Part shown: positions 11,813 through 22,754 of the stretch, in pieces
Numbering within the stretch: position 1 is the first letter of the stretch
How the letters are laid out: every line of letters begins with the position of its first letter
Source of the DNA: Zychaea mexicana
Taxonomy: Eukaryota > Mucoromycota > Mucoromycetes > Mucorales > Lichtheimiaceae
Assembly (NCBI RefSeq): GCF_025766255.1
Contig: NW_026516679.1
Span: forward strand, 1 to 64,000
DNA: 64,000 bases
Direction: 5' to 3'
Program-made: the position numbers and the translations under genes
The notes under the pieces: generated by a model
Told to the model about the DNA's origin: nothing
Databases searched by the model: none
The model's input: only the letters and a program-made list of their open reading frames with translations

Positions 11813-12700
11813 ATGCTGACGCTTACCCCAGCCCCACAGCAAAGCAAGCCCAAGGGATGAGGTGCATCGTGGACAGCTGAAGAAGAGTTGTTTCTTTGTG
11901 CTGCATGGGTTAAAGCCTACACAGATCCCCTGAGAGGCACTGACCAGAGTTTAATAGCTTTTTGGGATTGCATCTACACATACTGGAGCGATGCTGGCGG
12001 TGACACTGAGTAGCGAAGCAACGCCAGTGCACTCATGAACCACTGGACCGAGATCCAGAAGGATGTCACTCTGTCTGTTGGTTGTGTCGCAGAGTACGAA
12101 GCACGCAACCTAAGTAGGGAAAATGAAACACTGAAGGTGAAGAATATTCGTGAATGTTATTGCATTAAAACTCATAGATTGATCTTATAAATAAGTGGGT
12201 AAACATCGGTAAACTTTTCTCTGACAAGGTGAAAAGCTGAGGCAAGAAAGGGAAGGGCGCCGCGTTCAAATTTAAGCATTATTACGATGTGCTTAAACTC
12301 GAACAAAAGTTTCTGATGAAGTACGTCAATGCAAGCGAGGATGAAGAGCGCCCCATCGGTCGCAAAGCAGCAAAGGCGCTGCAAGTCAAGGAGAAGCTCG
12401 CGAACGAACTTAAATGCAAGCACAAGTTAGATGACGACCGTGTCCGATAGCTGGAAATTGAGGAGGAGCATTTGAAGTTGTCAAAGCGAAAGATTGCCAT
12501 TGCTGAAGCGGCTAAAGCCAGAGCTCGCTAAGATGCTGACCAAGTAGTGATGCTCACTGATCCTTTGTGGTTGACACCCATCGCCCGGCAATTCCTGGAG
12601 CTCCGTCAGTAGGAGATACTGATGAGATACCAGGACGAAGCGGCACAGACGCAGGCACAAGCCGACAAGGAAGAAGAAGAAGAGCAGGAATTGGAGTAAA
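11813..12700 (+). pseudogene. Harbinger Myb-like (ORF1) DNA-binding protein
   Basis: Translates to a GASWTAEEELFLCAAWVKAY segment typical of the Myb/trihelix domain of PIF/Harbinger ORF1. A NAM-associated C-terminal type region follows (ERPIGRKAAKALQVKEKL, charged coiled coil, PLWLTPIARQFLELR). In the family this partner binds the element ends and helps bring in the transposase. Several stops are present. The first (TGA near 11858, K-G-stop-G-A-S-W) is explained by CGA to TGA, and others fall in the basic coil. Not functional. Confidence 0.75.
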
Positions 12701-12829
12701 ACTTTATTCATAATTGCTATGCTGCTGCCAAAGGTGCTCCATCAAGTCATTTTTCAATTGCTTATGAGTCTCTTTACTTTTGATTCTAAGGAGTTGCTCT
12801 CTGTACTCGTCGAACGTATTACAGTTCCT

Positions 12830-14690
12830 TTAGACAGGCAGGAGTGATGCACGACCTATTTCTTGCAACTCTTCAAGATTTTCGCTTCTTTCATCTTCGA
12901 CAATCATGTTGTGCAAAATGATGCACACCCGCATAACCATTGTCAGGTCGACATGCTTCCACAGTCTTCCTGGTTGGCGGATGATGGCGAAGCGTTTCTG
13001 CAGCACACCGAACGCCCTTTCGACGTCCTTCCGTACAGCTTCTTGCTTTCTCGCAAAGTACTGTAGAATGTTGTTAAAGTAGTGTAACTTGAAACCTATA
13101 ATTCACACTTACCTTCTCTTTGTTGCCAACTGGCATCCAAACACTCTTCACCAAGTTGCCCACTCAGGGTAGATGCCATCTGCCAGATAGTAGCCTATGG
13201 TATATTCGTAGCCGTTGATGGTGAAGTTTGCGGGTAGTGCGACACCTGAGGCAAGGTTGGCGAAGAGGGTGGATCTTTGTAGAACGTTGATGTCGTTGAG
13301 CGACCCAGGGAAGCCAATTCCTACATGCCAGATCCATAGGTCGTGGGAAGCAACAGCTTCTAAAATTACTGTTGCTTTTTTCCCCTTTCCTTAGTAAGCC
13401 CCATACCAGGTAGTGGGACATATATCCCAGCTCCAATGCATGTAGTCTAGTGATCCAAGCAATTCCCTTATTCCGGCCCAGAAATAAGAGTTGGGTGTTC
13501 CCCCCCACAATTTTTTTGGGATTTCAAGGTCAGCCACTAGAGGCGCTGTACTAGGCAGCAATGCAGTATTTCAGAGAGGGAAAATTTCACCAAGCTCGCA
13601 AACAGAAATATTGCTACAAGATGTGTAATCGAATAACGTAAGCAAAAAGAAAATAGTGTCAAAGAAGTGTACTAATTATCAATCAGACCATGAAAACATG
13701 ATATATTAAGTAAACACCCATGATACAATAGTTATGGTCTTGATGTAATCGTACTATTGCAGCACTTTGATTTATAAGAAAATCGAAGATCACTTTAAAG
13801 AAAAACCGGTACTTTACTGATAGTTAACGAGTAGTCTAGTTACCTTGAACAATAACAGATAGACCCATTATAAAGATTTCATTGAAATACATGCCTCCTC
13901 TCACCACCCTTCATCGTTTCTCACCACCCGCCATGCCATTTCACCTCTAAAAAGCTAGTCACTACCCGAGGGGTGGTGTAGGTGGGGTGGTGCAAATAGC
14001 CGTTCCCGCCTCTAGTGGCTGACCTTGAAATCCCAAAAAAATTATGGGGGGAACACCCAACTCTTATTTCCGGGCCGGAATAAGGGAATTGTGATCCAAG
14101 CATGCCCGGAAACCTGCGTTCGCTGTACTCTGCAAGGAGTTTCCCGACAACTTTTTACGAAGGGCTTTGAAGGTACTCCTTGCCAAAGCACTAGTCGATA
14201 GTCTTGCAGAACATCTTGAGACACTCGACGGCAGTGCTCTCTCCCATCTGCAGATACTCGTCGATTGCATCACCGGAAATTCCATAAGCAATCATCCGTA
14301 TTGCAGCTGTTGCTTTGAGTTTGGGAGACAGGCCTTATTTACCAGCAGCATCCGTTCTCTGAGTGAAGTACTGGTTTTCCTGCCCCAAGCTTTGAACGAT
14401 TTTCAAGAACAGATTTCTGCGCATTTGGAACCGACGTTGAAAAAGATGTTCCGGATACACTGGATCTTCGGCAAAGTAGTGCATGTAAAGTTTCGCATCA
14501 GCAGAAACATGATCTCATCTAATGACGGCGCGTCCAGGTACAGATCCTCCTTGACATTGATGCTCTTCACTGTCGTCAGAATCTTCGAACATTTCTCTGA
14601 TGTGTGAGATGTGTCATCTACGAGCGCGGTCTTCGTCGTCATCAAAAAGAAGTTCGTGTATTTTGCGAATGGTGGACATTGAAAAAAGGA
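12830..14690 (-). pseudogene. PIF/Harbinger DDE transposase (HARBI1-like nuclease), split by a MULE
   Basis: Reads right to left. An N-terminal region (EDLYLDAPSLDEIMFLL...IQCIRNIFF) is followed by RRFPGMLGSLDYMHW with the first catalytic Asp, ATVILEAVASHDLWIWH, GSLNDINVL, then LADGIYPEWATW with the second Asp. A 52-bp intron (13061-13112, GTAAGT...CTACAG) precedes ARKQEAVRKDVERAFGVLQK with the catalytic Glu. The gene is interrupted exactly at the GMLGSLD codons by the element at 13460-14091. Further defects are a TAA in GAY-stop-GKGKK and frame breaks upstream. It matches DDE_Tnp_4 nucleases by motif order. Confidence 0.85.
13460..14091. mobile_element. MULE-type non-autonomous element (632 bp)
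   Basis: Long terminal inverted repeats of about 88 bp (CAATTCCCTTATTCCGGCCC... at the left, reverse complement at 14004-14091). Flanked by the perfect 9-bp duplication TGATCCAAG (13451-13459 and 14092-14100). Long TIRs with a 9-bp duplication are the Mutator hallmark. No coding capacity. Removing it with one duplication rejoins the Harbinger transposase at its first catalytic Asp. Confidence 0.9.
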
Positions 14691-15539
14691 AGTCGAAACT
14701 GTGAATGAAGAGAGAGCAACTATAGTTACTGCTATTATTTAATTTGGCGAGCAAAAAATAGCGAGTCTGCTAGGATTTTGTGTCATTTCTATGGTCTTAC
14801 TACATTGGCGGCTCTGAAAAATAGCAAGAAATTTCGCGAGTCTGCTGGGGATGCTGTTAGAGGTGGATTATTATCCACTATATTATTTAATAGTAGATTA
14901 TCATCTACTTTATAATTCAGAGATAATATAGAAAATGTGCTTAGAAATTATGTTATAACTTTCTCATTTGAGAAAATATTTAAATGTAATTACTATATAT
15001 GGTAATTACTATAAAAGGAAATAATTAAAACAAAGTATTTAAATTTTTATATAATTTCAGAATTAAGAATGCCCATTTTGATTTTTCTTTTTTAAATAAC
15101 TTATTCTTATATAAAAATTAAAATTAATTAGCATTAATCATATCATCAATTAATTTACAATTAATTCTAATAATAAATAATAATAAAATTATAAATTTAA
15201 AAAAAAAAACAACTTATATAACCCTCTGATATAATAATAAAGCGGATTTTATCCGCTATATATAAAACTCAGTATTAAAAATTCTTCAAACAATAGCTTT
15301 TCTTTGAAAAGTTTATAATCTGCTTTTAGCGGATGTATATCGGGAGATATAGAAAGTTAGTTTTTAAAAATATTAAATATTTTATTATTTTTATTAATAA
15401 TTGATAGAAATATCAACCATTTTATTTTTTTGTTACTAACAAAAAATTTGTTACTAATAGTTTTTATATGAAAACAGTTAGTAGTGCATATGCGCCTTTG
15501 GTCCTAGTACTGACGATCAGATCATTAACGTTATTGTTA

Positions 15540-18495
15540 TTTGACCCATTAGCCACACCAATAGAGCTCGATTCAAGCTTGAGTGAGAGCAGCAGCCAAG
15601 CTACAAGCACGATTGACTTACTGCAACTGCCACCATCAGTTTCGACATTTGATATTACTGCTGAGGGAGAAGAGGACGGAAACACCGATGGTAAATTTAT
15701 GTTCTCAAATAAACTTAAGATAGTAGCACGAAATTTAAATTCTTAGTTATCTTATACACTATGTTCTACACAGATATTACACAACCATCCAACTTCATTA
15801 TTATGTTCTACCTTTTCCTAGCCTTGTTCTAAGATCGCTATTTGAGCAGGGCTGGTGGTGAGCTGCTCCTCTATTTTCTATCTGTGAACACTGTTTATGA
15901 GGCATTTGTAGGCAAATGTTTGGAATGATTACCATCATTCTAGGGTTTCGACTACCGTCTCAATGACCAGCTAACCACATCATCGAAAATCAAAGATTTT
16001 CTCTGACCACCCCTAATTATATTGATCATTATTTATCATTTAAAAATAAAACTTAACAACTAAATATATAAAATAAATCAAAAATAAAAAAATTAATAAA
16101 GTATTGAACAGCCTGCTGTCGTTTTTGCCGGTCTCTACATTCCAATCAGTATCCCATGGTCAATGGCTACTGTACGCCGCTTATCTGGTCTTAACGAGCT
16201 CTTAGATTGCGGTCAAGTGATCGTTATATGTCCCAGCTGCCACTGCCTCTATCCCTTTGAACATATACCTACCGACTTGAAATGCTCGTTCCAGAAGTTC
16301 CTATACCATCCAATGACAGCATACCGAGCCCCATGTGGTATGAACTTGTTTCATTTGAGAAACAGAAACCTTGTACCTCCCAAAGTGTATGCGTATCAGC
16401 CTGTGTCAGCAAGCCTTGTAATTATGATGCATAGACCAGGATTCAGCGAAAAACTCGAGCACTGGAGGAAGCAAACCCCACGACCAAATTCTTTGGATGA
16501 TAAATACGCTGGTCGCAAATGGTGGTCGATGATGGCGCCAGAATCCACAGCAGAAAACCCTGTATCATTCGTTGGATGTGTAGGAAATCAACACTCACTT
16601 ATGTTGATGCTCAATGTCGACTGGTTCCAGTCATTCGATAAGCAGACTTCGTATTCTGTCGGTACACTGTATATGACAATCAATAACCTGCTACGATCTG
16701 AAAAATTCAAGTCATCAAATGTTATATTAGTCGGAATAGCACTGGGACTTTATGAAAGTTCTAAAGGTACCAATTTGATTATACTGTTGCTTATCTTGTT
16801 GCTCGTTGATACTGGAGTCTCGCATGTGTGGTTCTGATTTCCTTTCATTTTTTTATATTGATAGAGCAAATCAATAATTTCTTGCGTCCAATGGTCGACG
16901 ATCTGTTACATTTATATCATGGCAAAGATATGGTTATTGATGATGGCTCCTTGGTCAAAGTGCGAGCAGCTCTATTGTTCGTAGCATCGGACATACTGGC
17001 TTCAAGAAAGGTTTCTGGCTTTACAGGTCCAAACTCATTCTACGGATGTAACTATTGCGACATTTCCTGGCCATTGCAAGCAGAGAATCCAAGGCTGTGC
17101 AATTACTCTAACTTTGACTTTCCTTGGAGATTACGGACAAAGGCAAAGAACTTAGTAGACGCAAAAGCTTGGAAGGCAGCAAAAACGGCTACCGAAAGGA
17201 CACAGTTGGAGAAGTCAAATGGAACACACCGGTCTGAGTTGCATCGTCTTCTATACTTTGATCCTATTTCGCAGACAATAGTCAACTGTATGCACAACAT
17301 GTTCTGTGGGACAGCCGAGCGCATGGCCACCATATGGAAAGATGACGGAACCTTGACCAAGGAGCATTTGACCGATATGGAGAGCTGCCTTGAAACGATG
17401 GTGGTGCCCCCATCATACAGCATCGCTCGCGGCTGTATTACGACTGGATTTACTGGAATGACGTCAGATGAATGGAGGTCGTGGACTGTTGCACTCTCGC
17501 CGTCGTTGTTGAAGGGAAGATTGCTTGGAGAAAAGATGACACACTGGTTGCTCTTTATCACGGCAGCATGTCTCCTCTGTAAGCCATCCATCACCATTGC
17601 CGAAAACGAGGAAGCCTACCAACTGCTGCTCAAATTTGGCTGCAACTTTTCAAGATTGTACTCTAGAGATCAAGTCAAGCCAAATATGCACTTGCATGTT
17701 CACCTTTGTGACATGGTACTCAATTTTGGCAGCTGCTATAACGTGTGGGTATTCAGCTTTGAGCGGTTCAACAAGATCATCAAGAACCAGCACACTAACC
17801 AAAACGACCATTTCGAGCTTACGTACATGAAGAAGTTCTTGAGTGTCGTTTTCGCTGATGATATAGTCCGACGAGTCGTGGTCGAGTGGTGCGGCAACAG
17901 CACGATTGCCAGACAGATTGCTGAGCTGTTGCTGCTACAATCAGAAGCCATGTAAGAGCATTACGATTGTCAGCTGTTCTTGGATCAATCGGATTTCGAC
18001 TATGCCGCGGGAGTACGCGTAGTTTGTTGGGAGCTGCTGCCACCATCATGTCTTCCCCTTAAGACAGGCAAAAAAGTGTACATGAATACGCACCACTACC
18101 ACTGTCTTGTCGAGTATTACTAATCGATGTTTCCAGACATGAATTTTGTGTCACTCGCCAGCACTAGTGGTAATCAGGTCAGCGATCACCTCTACAAATT
18201 TACAAAAGTCGATCTCCTAGGCCAAACATTCATTTCCGAAATGTCTCGCCACATCAACACCAGCACCTATGTCCGAGTCGTTTGCCCAAGTACTCAGTTT
18301 CATACTGAAGCGATCGTTCATCCTAGGTGCATTTTATATTTCTTTGTCCACAACCTGCACAATCCCACCGACGGTAATTTCTGCCAGTTCGTTTTTGCTT
18401 TTGTTGAGTATCTACAACCAAATAAGCAAGTCGTTGAGTTGTTTAGGATGCTAGGCATAGACGTCTACTATTTAGAAATCGAACCATATATATAG
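15540..18495 (+). pseudogene. Tnp2 transposase of CACTA element 1
   Basis: N-terminal exons (15540-15885) read ...IDLLQLPPSVSTFDITAEG and FYLFLALF-stop-DRYLSRAGGELL, and the frame is then cut by the 232-bp MITE at 15886. It resumes as VVFAGLYIPISIPWSMATVRR, CPSCHCLYPFEH (zinc ribbon-like) and MLNVDWFQSFDKQTSYSVGT. A 98-bp intron (16767-16864) follows, then DILASRKVSGFTGPNSFYGC, LYFDPISQTIVNCMHNMF, GMTSDEWRSWTVALSP and NVWVFSFERFNKIIKN. These are Transposase_21/Tnp2 motifs. Stops are TAA at 17953 (shared with the copy at 48410) and TAA at 18121, where that copy keeps CAA. The C-terminal part (18127-18495) is open in the same reading sense. Confidence 0.85.
15886..16117. mobile_element. MITE-B copy 1 (232 bp, 3-bp duplication)
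   Basis: Starts GAACACTGTTTATGAGG and ends ATTGAACAGCCTGC. Imperfect inverted ends GAACACTGTT / GCAGGCTGTT. Flanked by TGT (15883-15885, 16118-16120). Excision with one TGT restores the Tnp2 frame (...YFLSVVFAGLY). Same length as copy 2 at 50887. An internal palindrome GAAAATCAAAGATTTTC lies in the middle. Confidence 0.85.
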
Positions 18496-18599
18496 CAATG
18501 TGTCGTTCCTTTGGGGAGGCTCCATTCTGGCGTTGTTGTTACCCCTATTCAAATAGACAATAGCTGTGCTCTTACATATTTACTATGTAAAATAAAAGT

Positions 18600-19094
18600 A
18601 ATCTACTCTTAAAAGCAAAATACCTTAGGTTAGGTCTTTTTCCTTTTTGGCTTCGCTGCTGTAGTTGTAATAAAGAATAAAATAAAAAACAAGTTTTGAA
18701 TTATAGAAATCGCTTTAGATTCAAAAAGCATTTTGAAGGAATCTAATGCGATGGCGAATTAAGAAACTTGTAGATGGTCAAATAAATAAAAATGTTGAAG
18801 AATTTGATTTAGTAATTGGCAAAAAAAACTAAAATAATAAAGGAGAAGAAAGCAAAGTAGTGGAGACAAGCATAGTGGCGGTAAAAGTCTTAGAGTGGGA
18901 AGAAGTACAGCAGTCCAGGTGGTGTAAAAAAGAGGTCATCCCAGATGGTTTTGGGGGAGAAGGATTCAAGTAGGGGAGCTAATTTTATCCATTTGCTGCA
19001 TCATGGCTCTGAAAGCGCACTGAAAGCGCTCTGAAAGAAAATTCTCACTGAAAGCACTCTGAAAGCACTCTGAAATCGGGTTTTAACTGCAGTG
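18600..19094 (+). repeat. CACTA 3' subterminal region
   Basis: About 490 bp that recur, inverted, at 47757-48245 next to the other Tnp2 copy, so the region is part of the element. The terminal 95 bp are built from degenerate 9-10 bp units (CTGAAAGCRCT), the array type to which CACTA DNA-binding proteins attach. An A-rich AAAATAAAA stretch near 18590 may carry the polyadenylation signal. Confidence 0.7.
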
Positions 19095-20117
19095 CTGTGA
19101 TTACATAAATGAGGCATCAAAACCTTACACATATAGTATCAGTGACACATGTGGTGTTTGGAAAAGGATAAAAGGTAGTATATAAAAAAAGGGAAAAGAT
19201 AATAAGGGTTCAGAAGAATAGGGTTGATATGCAGTAGAATACAAATAAACAGAATTCAGAAAATAAAAGGAGTCAGGGATACGATGAACGCGAAATACAA
19301 TTATACAGAAACACGATTACTATAACGGCAAGTTCCACTTCCGGTGTCAATTGTCAATCCACGAATATATATCTGAAAATGCTTCCTCTTTATTTTATCA
19401 TAGGGTTAATCCCCTTTTATACACCTTGTCAACTAGGCGCACTTGGCTGAGAACGACGCTAGGCACAGAGGACAATGATCTCTATTAGGTAGTTTGGACG
19501 GAGTAGAAGATGGAAAAATAGGGAAATAGATATAGCAATGTCTATACGATGGATGTAAACATAAGAGAGGGAGTACAACAGAAAATAAGAGGGGCTATGA
19601 AATTACAGGGTCATGGTAACAAGGTGAGGGTAACAAGGGAAAAGGACAATGGAGAATAGTATAAACTGCACAGGGCAGGTAGCATGAGAGAAACGGTTCA
19701 CCTTATATAAAATTTAAATTTTTTAAAAATCTATCTATATTTAAAGTTTAGAAAATTTTTTCAAATTTTTTTATATTTATTTTTAATTTAACCTTTAATG
19801 CTTTTTTTGGATTCTTAAAATTATATTATATTCCAAGATAATTTAAAATTTGAACTTTATAATATATTTAAAAAGATTAAATATAGCAAGTATTATTAAT
19901 TATCTAAATATGATGACATGTTTCTCTGAGTATGTAAGAGAGTATAATACGGAAAATGAGGATGGAAAGAAATATAAGGGACAGGTCCCATTAAAAGAAG
20001 CATAAAGAAGAAATAATATTCGGCGCCTATGGCTAGCATGATTTAGAGTTGAAGGAACATAAAATGACGCGAGAGGAAATGACAGAATTATTTACAGAAA
20101 AAGAGCTAAGGAAAATA
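19095..20117. other. Intergenic DNA without a recognisable gene
   Basis: AT-rich sequence between CACTA element 1 and the Tc1-like transposon. No open frame above about 60 codons shows family motifs. A purine-rich strand (GGAGAATAGTATAAACTG etc.) and several AGGG-rich stretches are visible, but I cannot assign a function. Confidence 0.6.
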
Positions 20118-20342
20118 CAGGATTTTTCCTAATGATTAGCGGGGCTTTTTTTCCCATCATGGCGGGGCTTTTTTTTCACTTTGTCGTTGGGGGTGTTTGT
20201 GATTGGTGGTGTGATTTTCGTGAATGGCAGGAGGAAAAAAATACAATAGCGGCCGAATTACAGGTTGATGGCAGAATAATAAATTCATAATGGCGGCCGT
20301 AATTTCAGGTTAATGGCAGAATAGTAAATTCATAATGGCGGT
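20118..20342 (+). repeat. Left TIR of the Tc1-like transposon
   Basis: 225 bp. Contains two tandem ~45-bp units (CAGGTTRATGGCAGAATA, then ATTCATAATGGCGG), giving an IR/DR layout like that of Tc1-family elements with two transposase sites per end. GGCGGGGCTTTTTTT occurs twice nearer the tip. Confidence 0.9.
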
Positions 20343-20674
20343 TTGAATTATATCATTAGCGGCATCATTTTTATAAAATGACATTAGATACTAAAGCAGT
20401 TCATCTCATTAAATACATCACAAACATGGGAAGATGTATGAGACATGATAATAGGAGTGGCAAGTTTCTACTAGATGATTAGCACATCACCCTTATATAG
20501 CAACATAGATGCTCTGAGAACCATAAAAGAATCGCAAAAAAAGATATCGCAAAACGAAAAATAATGATCATGTGTATGTAAAAGGTTTTATTTACAATAC
20601 AAGAGGTACTTCACATCACAAGAGAAACTTCAATCTTGCGAAAATTTCTTCAATCCACAAAAGCCGATCCTGCA

Positions 20675-20992
20675 TTAGAAGCAATGTCCAGCGGACTTCA
20701 TTCCATTCGGCCAAAACTCAGTGAACGGTTCTTTGGTCTTCACTGGCAGCTTGACTGGTCGTCGCCAGATTACATTCAGCAGCTCCTCTCCATCTATTTC
20801 ATCTAGTAGGAAATATAGTTCTTTGTCGAAGTATACGCGATATTCGAGATCTGTTTGATGGCGCTCTATAATAGAAGTATAAACAAAAGAAGAATAAATA
20901 AGATTAATAAGAATAGATGTAATACCTTTTATTTGCAGAGCTGTGACGATGTGATACGACGTAATGAAGTAACGCCAGAGATTAAGCGACAT
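20675..20992 (-). CDS. Accessory protein 1 of the Tc1-like transposon (85 aa, unknown)
   Basis: Two exons (20926-20992, 20675-20865) joined over a 60-bp intron with GTATTACATC donor and TATTATAG acceptor; joining keeps the frame. The start chosen is MSLNLWRYFI. The upstream ATG at 21022 is also in frame, but a GTAAGA donor-like site overlaps it. Protein: N-terminal MSLNLWRYFITSYHIVTALQ, an acidic centre (YFDKELYFLLDEIDGEELL), then IWRRPVKLPVKTKEPFTEFW. No domain recognised. No stops or frameshifts, so it seems under constraint or recent. First of three minus-strand genes in the element. Confidence 0.6.
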   Translation of the reverse strand: MSLNLWRYFITSYHIVTALQIKGITSILINLIYSSFVYTSIIERHQTDLEYRVYFDKELYFLLDEIDGEELLNVIWRRPVKLPVKTKEPFTEFWPNGMKSAGHCF

Positions 20993-21299
20993 CTTGAGAA
21001 TGAGTGAAACAATTCTTACCATTGCAGGTATGCTGCTTTATATGTTTTTAAAATGTAACCCAAGCTCAATCTCACATGTCACTCACACCCACACCCACAC
21101 TCATACCACAATATAAATCTATGGTTACAGGAATATATAAAAATAGTAAGACTAGATGTTATATCATATTTTTAATTGATCATTATTGCTATCTACAACC
21201 ATTTTGTCCCTGAATATTCCTATAGTCCTACTCACTCATACCACCACCATTTATCTATGACTCAAACCAGTCAAAGTAATTTTTTCCAAGAAAGCTTAT

Positions 21300-21840
21300 T
21301 TATTTATTTTTTTTATTTTTTTTATTTTTTATGTATCTTTGTGCTGTTGATTTTGGGATCTTTGCTTCCTCCGCTGCCTTTCGTATTGACCACCCCATAT
21401 TAAAGTAGAGGTGGATCAAGTATGCTTGTTTGGAGTCAGTATGAAAGGTTCTGTTAACCCCATAATTGTTGTTGCTGACCTGGTCTTCCTGGCTACCTTG
21501 ATTATGGACCAGTTGACCTAGACAGAAGATATGTTTTTGTTACATCAGTAAACTAAAAATTAACAAGTTGCACGCATCTTTTGAATAATGGTAAAATGTG
21601 TTTGGGACGTACTGGTTTCCATTTTGTCAACTACAAGGTAAACCAGGTTGCCCAGGTCTTCTTCCGGAAGAATATCCGTAGGTGTAGCTATATATAATGG
21701 AAATAGATGAGTAACGCGCTGTTTTTTGATAGTAATGTTTAGTTGAACTTACTCGGATCGAATGGTTCCAACATGGATTTATCCCACAATTCAAATTCCA
21801 GAAATTTTGTAAAGGAGATGTTGTTGTTGTTGTTGTTCAT
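21300..21840 (-). CDS. Accessory protein 2 of the Tc1-like transposon (126 aa, HTH)
   Basis: Three exons (21753-21840, 21613-21687, 21300-21517) with introns 21688-21752 (GTAAGT...TATATAG) and 21518-21612 (GTACGT...GTCTAG). Spliced length is 381 nt and the frame is continuous. It starts with an Asn run (MNNNNNN), then FTKFLEFELWDKSMLEPFDP, an acidic part (ILPEEDLGNLVYLVVDKM) and a C-terminal helix-turn-helix, YFNMGWSIRKAAEEAKIP then KSTAQRYIK, of the kind found at the N-terminus of Tc1/IS630 transposases. It is a stand-alone DNA-binding module, so it may bind the element ends or repress transposition (inference). Confidence 0.65.
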
Positions 21841-22140
21841 TGTTACGAAAAAGATAGAGTGATTTATACATTCGGAAAATAGACTTGTCTTTGGTTTAAA
21901 TAGTTTATGGTTTTCTCTTATGTAACCACATGCTTTCGGGATACAAAATAGTTACAAACGGCTTAGTTTTCTTACGCATATGCCGTTAAACTATATTGCT
22001 GGTTTGTGACACCACCAGAAAAGATCCAGTAATAGATGTTTGTAAGGTTATCTTATCCAGTATTTGTGATGATTCACAAAAATAAAGAGACAGACTACTG
22101 TATGAAGAAAAAAAATTATTTTTTGACAAAAGAAATGCAT

Positions 22141-22611
22141 TTATTTGGTTTTCAAATGATGCTCTCGCAAAACTGCTTGACCTTCCTCAGTATCGATAAA
22201 TTGCATAACCCAGCGATGCATTGTAGCTGCTGGAACTTTGGTTCTACCGTAGTCGCGTCTTTCAAGGGCACAATCTTTAATTGCTTTCTTGATTTCTTCA
22301 TCATCCTTGTTCCATTTAGTATATGTTCGTTTTTTGACAGTTGTCAGTGTTGTGATTTCTTCTTGGAGCTGTTCCACCAGTTGCACTAGATCTTGAACTG
22401 TCTTAACACAGGGGAGCTCGTCGACTGGTTCGTAATCTTCTTCCAGCCGCATTGCATCTAAGGTTCTTATAAATTCCTCTATTAAAGCATTAGAATAGTG
22501 GCCAAAGGATATAATCTTCGATTATATAAACATACCAATGTAAGGGTCTTCTCCCTCACTGACATTGACAGCTTCACGTATTTCTTTATGAGAAAGGACA
22601 ATGCTTGCCAT
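22141..22611 (-). CDS. Accessory protein 3 of the Tc1-like transposon (137 aa, unknown)
   Basis: Two exons (22536-22611, 22141-22478) with a 57-bp intron (GTATGTTTA...TTTAATAG). The joined frame starts MASIVLSHKEIREAVNVSEG. The middle is a heptad-like coiled coil (VQDLVQLVEQLQEEITTLTTV), followed by a basic K-K-R-T-Y-T-K-W stretch and a C-terminal part (ALERRDYGRTKVPAATMHRW) that could form a small DNA-binding fold. No family recognised. Intact. Transcribed away from the repeat cluster at 22755-23410, which it shares as 5' region with the divergent gene at 23582. Confidence 0.6.
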
Positions 22612-22754
22612 GCTGGAAAGGACTACGTAGTGAGAATTCAGACAGATAGAGTAAAAAGAAAGTTTATAATCAGAAATTTTCAGGTAGGAAATAAATAAAC
22701 TATAAGTAAGATATGATCCTTGCAAACCTACAGTACTGTAGAAGAATAGGGTAG

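Larger units (their letters stand above)
11584..14856. mobile_element. PIF/Harbinger transposon with TTA target duplication
   Basis: Terminal inverted repeats GAGCATCCCCAGC and GCTGGGGATGCTG, extending through an AGACTCGC motif at the right end. Flanked by TTA at 11581-11583 and 14857-14859, the typical TWA duplication of this superfamily. It has the usual two genes in convergent arrangement: a Myb-like protein on plus and a DDE nuclease on minus. Both are broken, and a MULE-type element is inserted in the nuclease. Confidence 0.9.
11195..15496 (+). mobile_element. Non-autonomous relative of the DDE-chromodomain element (copy D), interrupted
   Basis: The left end GGGTACTGCATTACC and right end GTAGTGCATATGCGCC match the termini of copy B. 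Subterminal ATTGGTTACAAAAAC and AACAAAAAATTTGTTACTAA are shared. After subtracting the Harbinger transposon nested in it, about 1.0 kb of AT-rich non-coding DNA remains, with small hairpins (AGCGGATTTTATCCGCT near 15240). Probably mobilised in trans. It sits in the 5' part of the first CACTA gene. Confidence 0.55.
15540..19094 (+). mobile_element. CACTA element 1 (5' end not found)
   Basis: Contains a Tnp2-type transposase gene and, downstream, the 3' terminus. From 19000 to 19094 there are repeated TCTGAAAGC/CACTGAAAGC units (subterminal repeats) ending ...TTTTAACTGCAGTG. The reverse complement CACTGCAGTTAAAAC parallels the CACTAGAGTTAAAAC end at 47757. The left terminus is missing or lies beyond the elements inserted at 11195-15496. 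Confidence 0.7.

Noticed and set aside
13164..13508. 114-aa ORF on minus as a gene
   Set aside because: It is out of frame with the Harbinger transposase, whose correct frame in the same segment shows the HARBI1 motifs.
15468..15746. 92-aa ORF as a separate gene
   Set aside because: Its N-terminus is the terminus of the upstream element; the later part fits an N-terminal exon of Tnp2 that ends at a GTAAAT donor near 15690.
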